Source: Stutzerimonas decontaminans (GTDB taxonomy: Bacteria; Pseudomonadota; Gammaproteobacteria; Pseudomonadales; Pseudomonadaceae). From it: 64,000 bases of DNA. The stretch lies in the NCBI RefSeq assembly GCF_000661915.1, contig NZ_CP007509.1, forward strand, positions 248,001 to 312,000, in the 5' to 3' direction. Shown piece by piece: positions 39,898-48,677 of the stretch; position 1 is the stretch's first letter, and the number at the start of each line of letters is the position of its first letter. The position numbers were made by a program, and so were the translations under genes. The notes beneath the pieces were generated by a model. That model was not told the DNA's origin. It saw only the letters and a program-made list of their open reading frames with translations, and made no database searches.

Positions 39898-39906
39898 CTT
39901 CGTTCC

Positions 39907-41046
39907 TTATACGGCTATGCGGTTCATGTAACCGCGGAAGGCTTGCAGGTAGCGGGGGTTGGGGATCAGGAAGGCATCGTGGCCCTGCGGCGCGTCGATC
40001 TCCAGGTAGCAGACGTCCTTGCGCGCGGCGAGCAGGGCGTCGACGATTTCCCGCGAGCGCTCCGGCGAGAAACGCCAGTCGGTGGTGAAGGACATCACGC
40101 AGAAGCGCGCCTGGGCGACCTCGAAGGTCTTGGCCAGATTGTCGTCATTGGCCGCCGCCGGGTCGAAGTAGTCCAGTGCCTTGGTCATCAGCAGGTAGGT
40201 GTTGGCGTCGAAGCGTCCGGAAAACTCCTCACCCTGATAGCGCAGGTAGCTTTCGACCTGGAACTCCACGCTGTTGAAGTCGTAATTGAGCTTCTCGCTC
40301 TTCAGTCCGCGGCCGAACTTGGTGCCCATGGCGTCATCGGACAGGTAGGTGATGTGGCCGACCATGCGCGCCAGCATCAGTCCGCGCTTGGGAATCACGC
40401 CCATCTCCTGGAAATGCCCGCCGTGGAACTCGGGATCGGAGAGGATCGCCTGGCGCGCGACCTCGTTGAAGGCGATGTTCTGCGCCGACAGCTTGGGTGC
40501 CGAGGCGATGGCCAGGCAGTGACGTACCCGCTCGGGGTAGCTGATGGTCCACTGCAAGGCTTGCATGCCACCCAGGCTGCCGCCGACCACCGCTGCCCAC
40601 TGGGCGATGCCGAGCCGATCGGCCAGGCGTGCCTGGCTGTGCACCCAGTCTTCCACGGTGACCACCGGGAAATCGGCGCCGTAGGGCTTGCCGCTGGCCG
40701 GGTTGGTGCTGCTGGGGCCGGTGGAGCCGTTGCAGCCGCCAAGATTGTTCAGGCTGACGACGAAGAAGCGATCGGTATCGATGGCCTTACCCGGGCCTAT
40801 GCACGAGTCCCACCAGCCGGGCTTGCGATCGTCCGCGCTGTGGTAGCCGGCAGCATGATGGTGGCCGGACAGCGCATGGCAGATGAGCACGGCGTTGCTG
40901 CGCGCAGCGTTCAGCTCGCCATAGGTTTCGTAGATCAGCTGGTAATCGGCCAGCGTGCGGCCGCAGGCGAGTGTCAGTGGCTCGGCAAAGTGCGCGACCT
41001 GCGGACTCACCAGGCCAACGGAATCGGCGGGAATTGCAGTGGGCAT
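39907..41046 (-). CDS. metX: Homoserine O-acyltransferase (MetX)
   Basis: 379 aa. An alpha/beta-hydrolase fold acyltransferase: [35 protein letters not shown], the nucleophile elbow [31 protein letters not shown], and a C-terminal [15 protein letters not shown] carrying the catalytic His. The enzyme acylates homoserine, the first committed step to methionine. In Pseudomonas the MetX type often uses succinyl-CoA, but substrate choice cannot be settled here by eye. Its leader contains a cluster of inverted repeats. Confidence 0.95.
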   Translation of the reverse strand: MPTAIPADSVGLVSPQVAHFAEPLTLACGRTLADYQLIYETYGELNAARSNAVLICHALSGHHHAAGYHSADDRKPGWWDSCIGPGKAIDTDRFFVVSLNNLGGCNGSTGPSSTNPASGKPYGADFPVVTVEDWVHSQARLADRLGIAQWAAVVGGSLGGMQALQWTISYPERVRHCLAIASAPKLSAQNIAFNEVARQAILSDPEFHGGHFQEMGVIPKRGLMLARMVGHITYLSDDAMGTKFGRGLKSEKLNYDFNSVEFQVESYLRYQGEEFSGRFDANTYLLMTKALDYFDPAAANDDNLAKTFEVAQARFCVMSFTTDWRFSPERSREIVDALLAARKDVCYLEIDAPQGHDAFLIPNPRYLQAFRGYMNRIAV

Positions 41047-41095
41047 CGACCCTGGCTCTTGCTTGAAGAAGGCGGCAAAGTCTAAAGGTATGCGC

Positions 41096-41168
41096 GTTGC
41101 AATTCATCCTGAAATGCAACGGTGGGCGGGGCTCCCGCCATTTCCTCACCGGCGGCGAAGAAATGGCG
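41096..41168 (-). other. Three packed stem-loops in the metX leader
   Basis: Stem C (41096-41120) is 10 bp with one T/T mismatch and a 5-nt loop. Stem B (41125-41139) is 6 bp, GGCGGG/CCCGCC, with a 3-nt loop. Stem A (41136-41168) is 9 bp, CGCCATTTC/GAAATGGCG, with a 15-nt loop. A and B share bases 41136-41139, so they cannot form together fully. The block fills most of the 128 bp between the dynamin gene and metX. No T tract is seen. Confidence 0.5.
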
Positions 41169-41174
41169 ACGGTT

Positions 41175-43142
41175 CTAGCTGATTTGCGCCTTGGTCAGGC
41201 TGACCACCTTGCCCTGCCGCCGCAGCGGCGCCGGCCGCCGCAGCGCACGGAGCATTTCCGCGGCTTGTGCCAGTTGCAGCTCCAGTTCTCCGCTGTAGCG
41301 GGTCAGCAGCTGTCCGCGTTTGCTGTTCTGCTGGCTCTCCCTGGCCAGGTTCTTTAGCTGCAGGATGTGGGCTTCCAGCTGCTGCTTGTGTTCCAGGGAA
41401 AACTGCAGCAAGGGTGTCAGCGCGTCGCCAGCCCATTGTTCGGCATCCTGGCGCAGTCGCTGGTGCATGCCGATGACTTCCTGCACCAGGGTGGAGAAGA
41501 AACGTCTGGTGAGCGTTCGCTGCTCGGTGAGCAGGGTCTTCAATTGCAGGCGGAACTGATCGGCCTTGCCTTGCAAGCTGCGCAGCTCGCGCTGATAAGG
41601 CAGCAACTGGAACAACGGTGGATCTATGCCATTCAGCGGGTTCTCTTCGCTGTGCCGGCGATAGATCGCCGAAACCATCTTGTTGGCGCGCTCGGCTTCC
41701 TGTTCGAGGACGCCTAGATCCTGCTCCACCGAGCGGAAGAAGTGCAGGATGGCCAGGTTGATGCCGAGCGTCGTCAGGCTGCCGGTCAGACTCCGGCGCA
41801 GCCGGGTCAGGTGTTCCTCAAGGCGTTCCGCACGGATGGCCGCGCGCAGCAGCTCGCCTTGGCGCTGCAATAGGCGCTGATTGGTCTTCAGGTCGAGTAG
41901 GCGCTTGTGATGGCGGTTGTGGTCGTGCCGTGTGCGCGCGGTGAGTTCGAGCAGCATCTGCCCGCTGCCTTCCTGATGGCTGGCGAGCACGTCGCGCTGT
42001 TCGATGACCTTTTCCAAGCGCAGCTTGAGCGCGTGCTGGCTGTTCTGCACCAGTGCCAGGACCTGCAGTACCACCTGGTCTTCGAGTAAACGTTCCTTTT
42101 GCGCCAGGATGCGCTGACTTAGCAGCTGCTCCAGTTGAGCCAGTTGGCTGCGTTCGAGCAGCGCCTGGTCGCCGCGGATCTTCGCCATCAGCGCCTGCTT
42201 GGCCGACAACGGCAGAACGTCCGCGCAGTCGATACCGAGCTGCTGTGCGGTGGTTTCGCGGATGTCTTCGATAGCCTTCTGGGCGAAGGCTTCGCCGGCA
42301 ACATCGTCCCAGAGCACGTCGATCTTGTTGAGTACGGCGAACAGGCTGCTCTGGGTGTCTTCATCGAGCTGACGGATGTGCTGCTGCCAGATCTGCATGT
42401 CGCTGGCTGTGACGCCGGTATCGGCGGAAAGCAGGAAAATGATCGCCTGCGCATTGGGCAGCATCGACAGGGTCAGTTCCGGTTCGCTGCCCAGCGCGTT
42501 CAGCCCAGGGGTATCGAGAATGCGCAGACCCTGGCGCAGCAACGGATGGTCGAAGTTGACCATGGCGTGGCGCCAGGCTGGCACCAGCACCATGTCACCG
42601 CTGCCCGTGCTTTCCAGGCCAGCCGGGTCGAAGCCCAGCTGGATCGCCTGCTCCACCGGCATGGTCTTGGTCAAGGCGACCTGGGCGAAGGCCTCGGCCA
42701 TGCTTTCGGGGTCGTGCGGATCGAGCGGCAGGTTCAGCCAGAGTCGCGGAGTGCGCTTGAGCTGCGCGATGCTGGTGTCCTGCAGGCGCGACTCGATGGG
42801 CAGCAGGCGGATGTAAGAACGCTCCGAGCGTGGATCGAACAGCAGCTCGGTGGGGCACATGGTGGTGCGTCCAGCCCGCGAGGGCAGGATGCGCTGACCA
42901 TAGTTGGAGAAGAACAGGCTGTTGATCAGCTCGGTCTTGCCGCGCGAATACTCGCCGACGAACGCCAGGGTGATGTGATCGGTGCGCAGCACCCGTAGAG
43001 CGCGCTCCAGACGCGCTTCTACGCCTTCGCTGCTGAGACGGTTGTGCGCCAACCAGCTGCGGTAACGGGTGATCTCACGAATGAGGTCACGCTTCCAGGT
43101 GACGTAGGCGTCCACTTGTCGGTCGAGACGTTCCATGCTCAT
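41175..43142 (-). CDS. Dynamin-like GTPase
   Basis: 655 aa from the ATG at 43142, with GGGAG nearby. The dynamin-family G domain occupies about residues 50-330: G1 FVGEYSRGKTELINSLF, G2 region RTTMCPTELLF (switch Thr), G3 LDTPGLNALGS and G4 LNKIDVLW. The remainder is long, helical and rich in Leu, Gln, Arg and Glu, as expected of the stalk and assembly region; one mildly hydrophobic stretch (LTTLGINLAILHFF, about 490) could touch membrane. Bacterial dynamins remodel or tether membranes. It stands alone between metX and yggT on the same strand; no partner dynamin is nearby. No pathway can be assigned. Confidence 0.85.
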   Translation of the reverse strand: MSMERLDRQVDAYVTWKRDLIREITRYRSWLAHNRLSSEGVEARLERALRVLRTDHITLAFVGEYSRGKTELINSLFFSNYGQRILPSRAGRTTMCPTELLFDPRSERSYIRLLPIESRLQDTSIAQLKRTPRLWLNLPLDPHDPESMAEAFAQVALTKTMPVEQAIQLGFDPAGLESTGSGDMVLVPAWRHAMVNFDHPLLRQGLRILDTPGLNALGSEPELTLSMLPNAQAIIFLLSADTGVTASDMQIWQQHIRQLDEDTQSSLFAVLNKIDVLWDDVAGEAFAQKAIEDIRETTAQQLGIDCADVLPLSAKQALMAKIRGDQALLERSQLAQLEQLLSQRILAQKERLLEDQVVLQVLALVQNSQHALKLRLEKVIEQRDVLASHQEGSGQMLLELTARTRHDHNRHHKRLLDLKTNQRLLQRQGELLRAAIRAERLEEHLTRLRRSLTGSLTTLGINLAILHFFRSVEQDLGVLEQEAERANKMVSAIYRRHSEENPLNGIDPPLFQLLPYQRELRSLQGKADQFRLQLKTLLTEQRTLTRRFFSTLVQEVIGMHQRLRQDAEQWAGDALTPLLQFSLEHKQQLEAHILQLKNLARESQQNSKRGQLLTRYSGELELQLAQAAEMLRALRRPAPLRRQGKVVSLTKAQIS

Positions 43143-43413
43143 CCAGCTCCCGGAGGTGTGATTCGGCGAATTATCGGACCCGCTGGTGCGGGGTCAATTC
43201 AATCGAAGCCTGGCGTGACCGAGCGGCGTTGCTGGCGGCTTGGGCGGTCATGGGCGGCTCGATTTCGAGTCGATGTCCTCGTTCACACCCCGCAGCAGAG
43301 GACGAGGCAGGATGGAAAAAGCCGAGAAAGCGAAGTCTACGTGCTGCCAGGCGGCATTCCGAGGTGCTTTTCGGCCCTCGGTGCCGCTTTGGCAGCAAAG
43401 CATGAACGGCGTC

Positions 43414-44004
43414 TCAGATGAGCATGCGCAGGATGTTCGGCATATGCGTCATGGTGGCCAGGTTGTTGACCACCAGCATGTCCAGCAGCTTGATCGCCAG
43501 GAAGGCGAAGATCGGCGAAATATCGAGCCCACCGAGGTTCGGCAGCAGGCGGCGGAACGGTGCCAGGACCGGCTCGCAGAGTTGGCTGACCAACTGGGCG
43601 CCCGGGTTGTGGCTGCCCGGTGCCACCCAGGACAGGATGACGCTGATGATCAGCGCCCAGAAGAAAATATTGAGGAACAGCCCGGTGATGCCGATCAGTG
43701 CCCAGACCAGCAGCAGCAAGGGATTGCCGGGGGTGCCGTAGGCGACCAGCAGAATCAGTGCCATCAGTACCATCTGCACGATCAGCGCGAGGATCAGCGA
43801 AGAAAGATCCAGCGTACCCATGCTCGGAATGATGCGGCGCATCGGCCGCAGCAGCGGATGGGTCGCCTTGACGATGAACTGGCTGAGTGGGTTGTAGAAG
43901 TCGGCGCGCACCAGTTGCAGGATGAAGCGCAGCAGCACGATCAGCAGGTAAAGGCTGCCCAGGGTCTGGATGATGAGGATCAGGGCTTGCGAGAGTTGGG
44001 ACAT
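43414..44004 (-). CDS. yggT: YggT family membrane protein
   Basis: 196 aa with AGGAG five bases before the ATG. Two YGGT repeats, each starting in a hydrophobic helix: ILIIQTLGSLYLLIVLLRFILQ (residues 8-29) and the partner near 95-120, with NPLSQFIVKATHPLLRPMRRIIPS and CEPVLAPFRRLLPNLGGLDISP after each. It is an integral inner-membrane protein of unclear function, usually beside proC. The 271-bp stretch upstream of its stop, up to the dynamin start, holds no convincing gene. Confidence 0.95.
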   Translation of the reverse strand: MSQLSQALILIIQTLGSLYLLIVLLRFILQLVRADFYNPLSQFIVKATHPLLRPMRRIIPSMGTLDLSSLILALIVQMVLMALILLVAYGTPGNPLLLLVWALIGITGLFLNIFFWALIISVILSWVAPGSHNPGAQLVSQLCEPVLAPFRRLLPNLGGLDISPIFAFLAIKLLDMLVVNNLATMTHMPNILRMLI

Positions 44005-44013
44005 GAATGCTCC

Positions 44014-44838
44014 TTATTGGCCCAGTTGTTCGGCCAGTTCGGCCGAGCGTTGTGCGGCGGCGTTCAGCGCCAGCTGCACCAGTTGCTCGAAGCCGCCGGC
44101 CTGGAAGGCTTTGATCGCCGCTTCGGTGGTTCCGTTCGGCGAGGTGACACGGCGCCGCAGTTCGGCGGCGTCGACATCGCTTTCGCAAGCCATGCGCGCT
44201 GCGCCCAGCGCGGTCTGCATGGTCAGTCGCGCTGCGGTTTCGCGGGGCAGTCCGAGCCGTTCGCCAGCAGCGGTCATCGCTTCGATCAGCAGGAAGAAAT
44301 AGGCCGGGCCGCTACCGGAAACCGCTGTCACTGCGTCGATCAGCCGTTCCTCTTCGAGCCACAGGGCGATGCCGACAGCCGACAGCAGTTGCTCGGCCTG
44401 CTGCTTCTGCATGTCGCTGACCTGGGCATTGGCGAACAGGCCGCTAACGCCTTGACGCAGCAATGCCGGCGTGTTCGGCATGCAGCGCACGATCGCCTGC
44501 GGGCGCGGCCCCAGCCAGCGCTGCAGGCTGTCGCAGCTGATGCCAGCGGCGATCGAGACAATCAAGGGCGCATGACCCAGATGGGGCGTCAGATCCTGAC
44601 AGACCGCCTGCATGACCTGCGGTTTGACCGACAGCACCACCACATCGGCGTCAGCCAGCGCGTCGGCATTCTGCGCAAAGGTCTGGATGCCGTGTTCGGC
44701 GCTGATCTTCGCGCGCTGCTCGGCGCCTGGATCGCTGGCGCGGATGGCATCCGCGGCGACGCCCTGGGCGCGCAGCCCGCCGATCAGGCTGGCCGCCATG
44801 TTGCCGGCGCCGATGAAGGCGATGCGGGGAGAGGTCAT
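44014..44838 (-). CDS. proC: Pyrroline-5-carboxylate reductase
   Basis: 274 aa from the ATG at 44838, with AAGGA upstream. Nucleotide-binding IAFIGAGNMAASLIGGL, VVLSVKPQVM, RCMPNTPALLRQGVSGL and the signature TAVSGSGPAYFFLLIEAM (substrate site) followed by RRRVTSPNGTTEAAI. It makes proline from pyrroline-5-carboxylate with NAD(P)H. It lies 9 bp from yggT and 10 bp from yggS, forming yggS-proC-yggT. Confidence 0.98.
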   Translation of the reverse strand: MTSPRIAFIGAGNMAASLIGGLRAQGVAADAIRASDPGAEQRAKISAEHGIQTFAQNADALADADVVVLSVKPQVMQAVCQDLTPHLGHAPLIVSIAAGISCDSLQRWLGPRPQAIVRCMPNTPALLRQGVSGLFANAQVSDMQKQQAEQLLSAVGIALWLEEERLIDAVTAVSGSGPAYFFLLIEAMTAAGERLGLPRETAARLTMQTALGAARMACESDVDAAELRRRVTSPNGTTEAAIKAFQAGGFEQLVQLALNAAAQRSAELAEQLGQ

Positions 44839-44848
44839 AGCAATTCCT

Positions 44849-45538
44849 TTATTGAGGGCGCCCGTAATCACGAGCGCCGAACAGTGCGGTACCGATGCGG
44901 ACCCAGGTCGCGCCTTCGGCGATCGCCGTTTCGAGATCCTGGCTCATGCCCATGGACAGCGTATCCAGCGTCAGTGGCAGTTCGTCGCGCAATGCCCGCA
45001 GGCGGGCAAAGGCAGCACGCTGCTCGGCGGGGTCGTCGCTCGGTGCGGGAATGCACATCAGACCACGCAGCCGCAGGTTAGGCAGCGCGGCAACGGCCTG
45101 CGCCAGCGGGTGCAGTTCCTCGGGCGCGCAACCGGACTTGCTTGCCTCGCCGCTGACATTGACCTGCAGGCAGATGTTCAGCGGAGGCAGCTGCGTCGGG
45201 CGCTGGTCAGACAGACGCTGGGCAATCTTCAGGCGATCCACCGAGTGCACCCAGTCGAAGTGTTCGGCGATGGGTTTGGTTTTGTTCGACTGGATGGGGC
45301 CGATGAAATGCCAGACCAGCGACAGGTCGCTCAGCTCGGCCTGCTTGTCCAGCGCTTCCTGCAGATAGTTCTCGCCGAAATCGCGGACGCCGGCGCCTGC
45401 TGCGTCGCGAATGGCGGCGGCTGGCTGGGTCTTGCTCACCGCCAGCAGCCCGACCGTGGCCGGGTCGCGACTCACAGCTTGCGCCGCCTCACGGATGCGC
45501 GCAGCGACCTTTGCAATATTCTTCTCTATCGTGGACAT
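44849..45538 (-). CDS. yggS: PLP-binding protein YggS/PLPBP
   Basis: 229 aa. TVGLLAVSKTQPAAAIRDA carries the PLP Lys, then FGENYLQEALDK, WHFIGPIQSNKTKPIAEHFDW and the C-terminal LSMGMSQDLETAIAEGATWVRIGTALFG, all characteristic of the YggS/PROSC family, a vitamin B6 homeostasis factor without known enzymatic activity. First gene of yggS-proC-yggT; divergent from pilT. Confidence 0.97.
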   Translation of the reverse strand: MSTIEKNIAKVAARIREAAQAVSRDPATVGLLAVSKTQPAAAIRDAAGAGVRDFGENYLQEALDKQAELSDLSLVWHFIGPIQSNKTKPIAEHFDWVHSVDRLKIAQRLSDQRPTQLPPLNICLQVNVSGEASKSGCAPEELHPLAQAVAALPNLRLRGLMCIPAPSDDPAEQRAAFARLRALRDELPLTLDTLSMGMSQDLETAIAEGATWVRIGTALFGARDYGRPQ

Positions 45539-45604
45539 TACCTGCGCCCGCCACCTTGGGGTCTGCGCGGCATTCTACCTGCTTGCTTGTAATTGGGGAG
45601 TCCC

Positions 45605-46639
45605 ATGGATATCACAGAACTGCTGGCCTTCAGCGCCAAGCAGGGTGCGTCGGATTTGCACCTTTCCGCCGGCCTGCCGCCGATGATTCGCGTCGATGGC
45701 GACGTGCGGCGCATCAACCTGCCGGCCATGGACCACAAGCAGGTGCATGCGCTGATCTACGACATCATGAACGACAAGCAGCGCAAGGATTTCGAGGAAT
45801 TCCTGGAAACCGACTTCTCGTTCGAAGTGCCCGGCGTGGCGCGCTTCCGCGTCAACGCGTTCAACCAGAATCGCGGTTCCGGTGCGGTGTTTCGGACCAT
45901 TCCTTCCAAGGTGCTGACCATGGAAGACCTGGGGATGGGCGAGGTGTTTCGTAAGATCACCGACGTGCCGCGTGGGCTGGTGCTGGTCACCGGGCCGACC
46001 GGCTCGGGCAAGTCGACCACCCTGGCGGCGATGCTCGATTACCTGAACAGCACCAAATACCACCATATCCTCACCATCGAGGACCCCATCGAATTCGTCC
46101 ACGAATCGAAGAAGTGCCTGGTCAACCAGCGCGAGGTCCATCGTGACACCCTGGGTTTCTCCGAAGCCCTGCGTTCGGCATTGCGTGAAGACCCGGACAT
46201 CATTCTGGTCGGCGAAATGCGCGACCTGGAAACCATTCGCCTGGCGCTGACTGCCGCGGAAACCGGTCACCTGGTGTTCGGCACCCTGCACACCACCTCC
46301 GCCGCCAAGACCATCGACCGCGTGGTCGACGTGTTCCCGGCCGAAGAGAAGTCCATGGTCCGCTCGATGCTTTCCGAATCGCTGCAGGCGGTGATTTCGC
46401 AGACCCTGCTAAAGAAAGTCGGCGGCGGCCGTGTGGCGGCCCACGAGATCATGATCGGCACCCCTGCCATTCGGAACCTGATCCGCGAGGACAAGGTGGC
46501 GCAGATGTATTCCTCGATTCAGACCGGTGGCTCGCTGGGCATGCAGACACTGGACTCGTGCCTCAAGGGGCTGCTGGCCAAAGGGCTGATCTCGCGAGAC
46601 AGCGCCAAGGAAAAGGCCAAGCAGCCAGAGAACTTCTAA
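45605..46639 (+). CDS. pilT: Type IV pilus retraction ATPase PilT
   Basis: 344 aa from the ATG at 45605 (GGGAG six bases before); the open frame begins at 45593. N-terminal PAS-like domain, then the RecA-type domain with Walker A GPTGSGKSTTLAAM, Asp-box TIEDPIEFVHE, Walker B DIILVGEMRD and His box ETGHLVFGTLHT. The C-terminal AIRNLIRE motif, required for retraction, is intact. PilT hexamers power pilus disassembly and twitching. pilU follows after 59 bp. Confidence 0.98.
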   Translation: MDITELLAFSAKQGASDLHLSAGLPPMIRVDGDVRRINLPAMDHKQVHALIYDIMNDKQRKDFEEFLETDFSFEVPGVARFRVNAFNQNRGSGAVFRTIPSKVLTMEDLGMGEVFRKITDVPRGLVLVTGPTGSGKSTTLAAMLDYLNSTKYHHILTIEDPIEFVHESKKCLVNQREVHRDTLGFSEALRSALREDPDIILVGEMRDLETIRLALTAAETGHLVFGTLHTTSAAKTIDRVVDVFPAEEKSMVRSMLSESLQAVISQTLLKKVGGGRVAAHEIMIGTPAIRNLIREDKVAQMYSSIQTGGSLGMQTLDSCLKGLLAKGLISRDSAKEKAKQPENF

Positions 46640-46698
46640 ACGCCTGACAACCCCGGACGCCGCTCGGTGCGGCGCTTGCCACGATTGCGAGTAAGACG

Positions 46699-47844
46699 AT
46701 GGAATTCGAGAAACTTCTGCGCCTGATGGTGGAAAAGGGCGGCTCCGATCTATTCATCACGGCCGGCGTGCCGCCTTCGATGAAGGTCAATGGCAAGATC
46801 ATGCCGGTGAGCAAGACGGCGATGTCGCCGGAGATGACCCGGGAAACCGTGCATGGCGTGATGAACGAGCAGCAGCGCCGCGAGTTCACCGAAAACCATG
46901 AGTGCAATTTCGCCATCAGTGCCCGTGGTATTGGTCGCTTCCGCGTCAGCGCCTTCTACCAGCGCAACCTGGCCGGGATGGTGCTGCGGCGCATCGAAAC
47001 CAACATTCCGACCATCGAAGAGCTGAAGCTGCCGGACGTCCTCAAGAAGCTGTCGATGACCAAGCGCGGGCTGGTCCTGTTCGTCGGCGCGACCGGTACC
47101 GGCAAGTCGACCTCGCTGGCTTCGATGATCGGCTACCGCAACAAGAATTCCAGCGGGCACATCATCTCCATCGAGGATCCAATCGAATTCATCCACCAGC
47201 ATCAGAGCTGCATCGTCACCCAGCGTGAGGTCGGCATCGATACCAGCTCGTTCGAGGTGGCACTGAAGAACACCCTGCGCCAGGCACCGGACGTGATTCT
47301 CATCGGCGAGATCCGTACTCGTGAAACCATGGACTACGCCGTGGCCTTCGCCGAAACCGGTCACCTGTGTCTGGCGACGCTGCACGCCAACAACGCGAAC
47401 CAGGCGCTGGATCGCATCATCAACTTCTTCCCGCCCGACCGTCACAACCAGGTGTGGATGGATCTTTCGCTCAACCTCAAGGCCATCGTCGCTCAGCAGC
47501 TGGTGCCTACGCCTGATGGCAAGGGCCGTCGCGCGGTAATCGAGGTGCTGATCAATACGCCGCTGGCGGCCGATCTGATCCGCAAGGGCGAGGTGCATGA
47601 ACTCAAATCGTTGATGAAGCGCTCCACCGAACTGGGCATGCAGACCTTCGATCAGGCGCTGTATAACCTCTATGTGCAGGGCGAGATCACCTACGAAGAT
47701 GCATTGCTGCACGCCGACTCGGCCAACGACCTGCGCCTGCTGATCAAGCTGGGATCGGAAACCGATGGCGAGCATCTGGCCAGCGTGTCCAAGGGCCTGA
47801 GCCTGGAAGTCAGTGACGAGGACCCAGGCCGTAGCTTCCGCTAG
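46699..47844 (+). CDS. pilU: Type IV pilus accessory retraction ATPase PilU
   Basis: 381 aa. Walker A GATGTGKSTSLASM, Asp-box SIEDPIEFIHQ, Walker B DVILIGEIRTRETMD and His box ETGHLCLATLHA. In place of the PilT AIRNLIRE it has ADLIRKGEVHELK, and it carries a longer C terminus, both typical of PilU. PilU works only with PilT to boost retraction force. Its last four bases overlap the end of the convergent DUF4130 gene. Confidence 0.97.
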   Translation: MEFEKLLRLMVEKGGSDLFITAGVPPSMKVNGKIMPVSKTAMSPEMTRETVHGVMNEQQRREFTENHECNFAISARGIGRFRVSAFYQRNLAGMVLRRIETNIPTIEELKLPDVLKKLSMTKRGLVLFVGATGTGKSTSLASMIGYRNKNSSGHIISIEDPIEFIHQHQSCIVTQREVGIDTSSFEVALKNTLRQAPDVILIGEIRTRETMDYAVAFAETGHLCLATLHANNANQALDRIINFFPPDRHNQVWMDLSLNLKAIVAQQLVPTPDGKGRRAVIEVLINTPLAADLIRKGEVHELKSLMKRSTELGMQTFDQALYNLYVQGEITYEDALLHADSANDLRLLIKLGSETDGEHLASVSKGLSLEVSDEDPGRSFR

Positions 47845-48677
47845 TCAGCCTGTTCTGCCGCCCGGCCGATGCGCTTTCCGTTCTTGGCGGCGACGCGCTC
47901 GGCCTGGCCGTCACGCTGCGCGCCGGCTCGCGCGCGGCTCATCAACTGCGGGATCAACATGCCTTCGGGCAGATTCTTCCAGAAGCGCACCGGCAGGTTG
48001 TTCTCCAGCACGCCGCGGTTCAGCCGGGCCGGGTTGAACGTGCTTTCGTAATACGCCTTCCATAGTTCTCCGCCGGGGTCCGCCGCGTTCTGCGCCAGTT
48101 GCCGCCATTGCGTCGGGCAGGGCCGGGTGTAGTAGATCCCCTGTCCATCCCAGCAGACACCTTCTTCTGGCGTCGCGATCAGCCAGCTGTTCCCGCCCAT
48201 CCGTTCGGCGAAATGCCCTGCTGCCCACGGCAGTACGTCGTGCGCGGGCTCGAACCAGGCGACGTGCTGCGGTCCGTCACTGGTTTGCAGCGGGCGGAAG
48301 CGAAGAAATGCATGCAGATGATGGGCTTCGCGGCGGACTGCCTTGATTCGACCGTGCAGTTCGCTGCCGTCGATATCGCCCACCATTCGCGCACTCGAAT
48401 CGCCCTGGTTTACACGCCAGAGCACGCGATATAGCAGGCTCCAGCGATGTTCGGTGCGATAGCGTGCCGCCATCTCGAGCTCATCCAGCAGCTGTCTCGG
48501 TACACGAATCCGCTGGCCGCTCTCATTTGCCGGGGTGGGCAGGGGTTCCTCGAACAGTCCTGCCGATTCATTACCACCCGCCCAACTCACTTCATGTGGC
48601 GCGACCTGGCTCTGCAGCAGTGCACGAGCGCGGTTTCGCCATTCCTGGAAGCTCCCATCGAAGCGAACCGTGAGCAT
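47841..48677 (-). CDS. DUF4130/TIGR03915-type 'DNA metabolism' protein
   Basis: 278 aa from the ATG at 48677, which shares one base with the TGA of the radical SAM gene. The segment MLTVRFDGSFQEWRNRARAL and later PHEVSW, LLYRVLWRV, MVGDIDGSELHGRIKAVRREAHHLHAFLRF and FWKNLPEGMLIPQL match the family that always sits with the radical SAM 'DNA modification/repair' protein. Many relatives carry a uracil-DNA-glycosylase-like (UdgX) domain after this point; here the protein ends in a short basic tail, so that domain is missing. Molecular activity is unknown. It overlaps pilU end-on by 4 bp. Confidence 0.8.
   Translation of the reverse strand: MLTVRFDGSFQEWRNRARALLQSQVAPHEVSWAGGNESAGLFEEPLPTPANESGQRIRVPRQLLDELEMAARYRTEHRWSLLYRVLWRVNQGDSSARMVGDIDGSELHGRIKAVRREAHHLHAFLRFRPLQTSDGPQHVAWFEPAHDVLPWAAGHFAERMGGNSWLIATPEEGVCWDGQGIYYTRPCPTQWRQLAQNAADPGGELWKAYYESTFNPARLNRGVLENNLPVRFWKNLPEGMLIPQLMSRARAGAQRDGQAERVAAKNGKRIGRAAEQAD

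Noticed and set aside
39373..41085. 570-residue plus-strand ORF opposite metW/metX
   Set aside because: Antisense shadow of two clear genes; composition is biased and shows no domain.
43352..43386. Bulged stem between the dynamin gene and yggT
   Set aside because: Two-base bulge, no T tract and no clear position relative to a gene end; not strong enough to list.
43240..45081. 613-residue plus-strand ORF across yggT/proC/yggS
   Set aside because: Gln/His-rich shadow of three recognised minus-strand genes.
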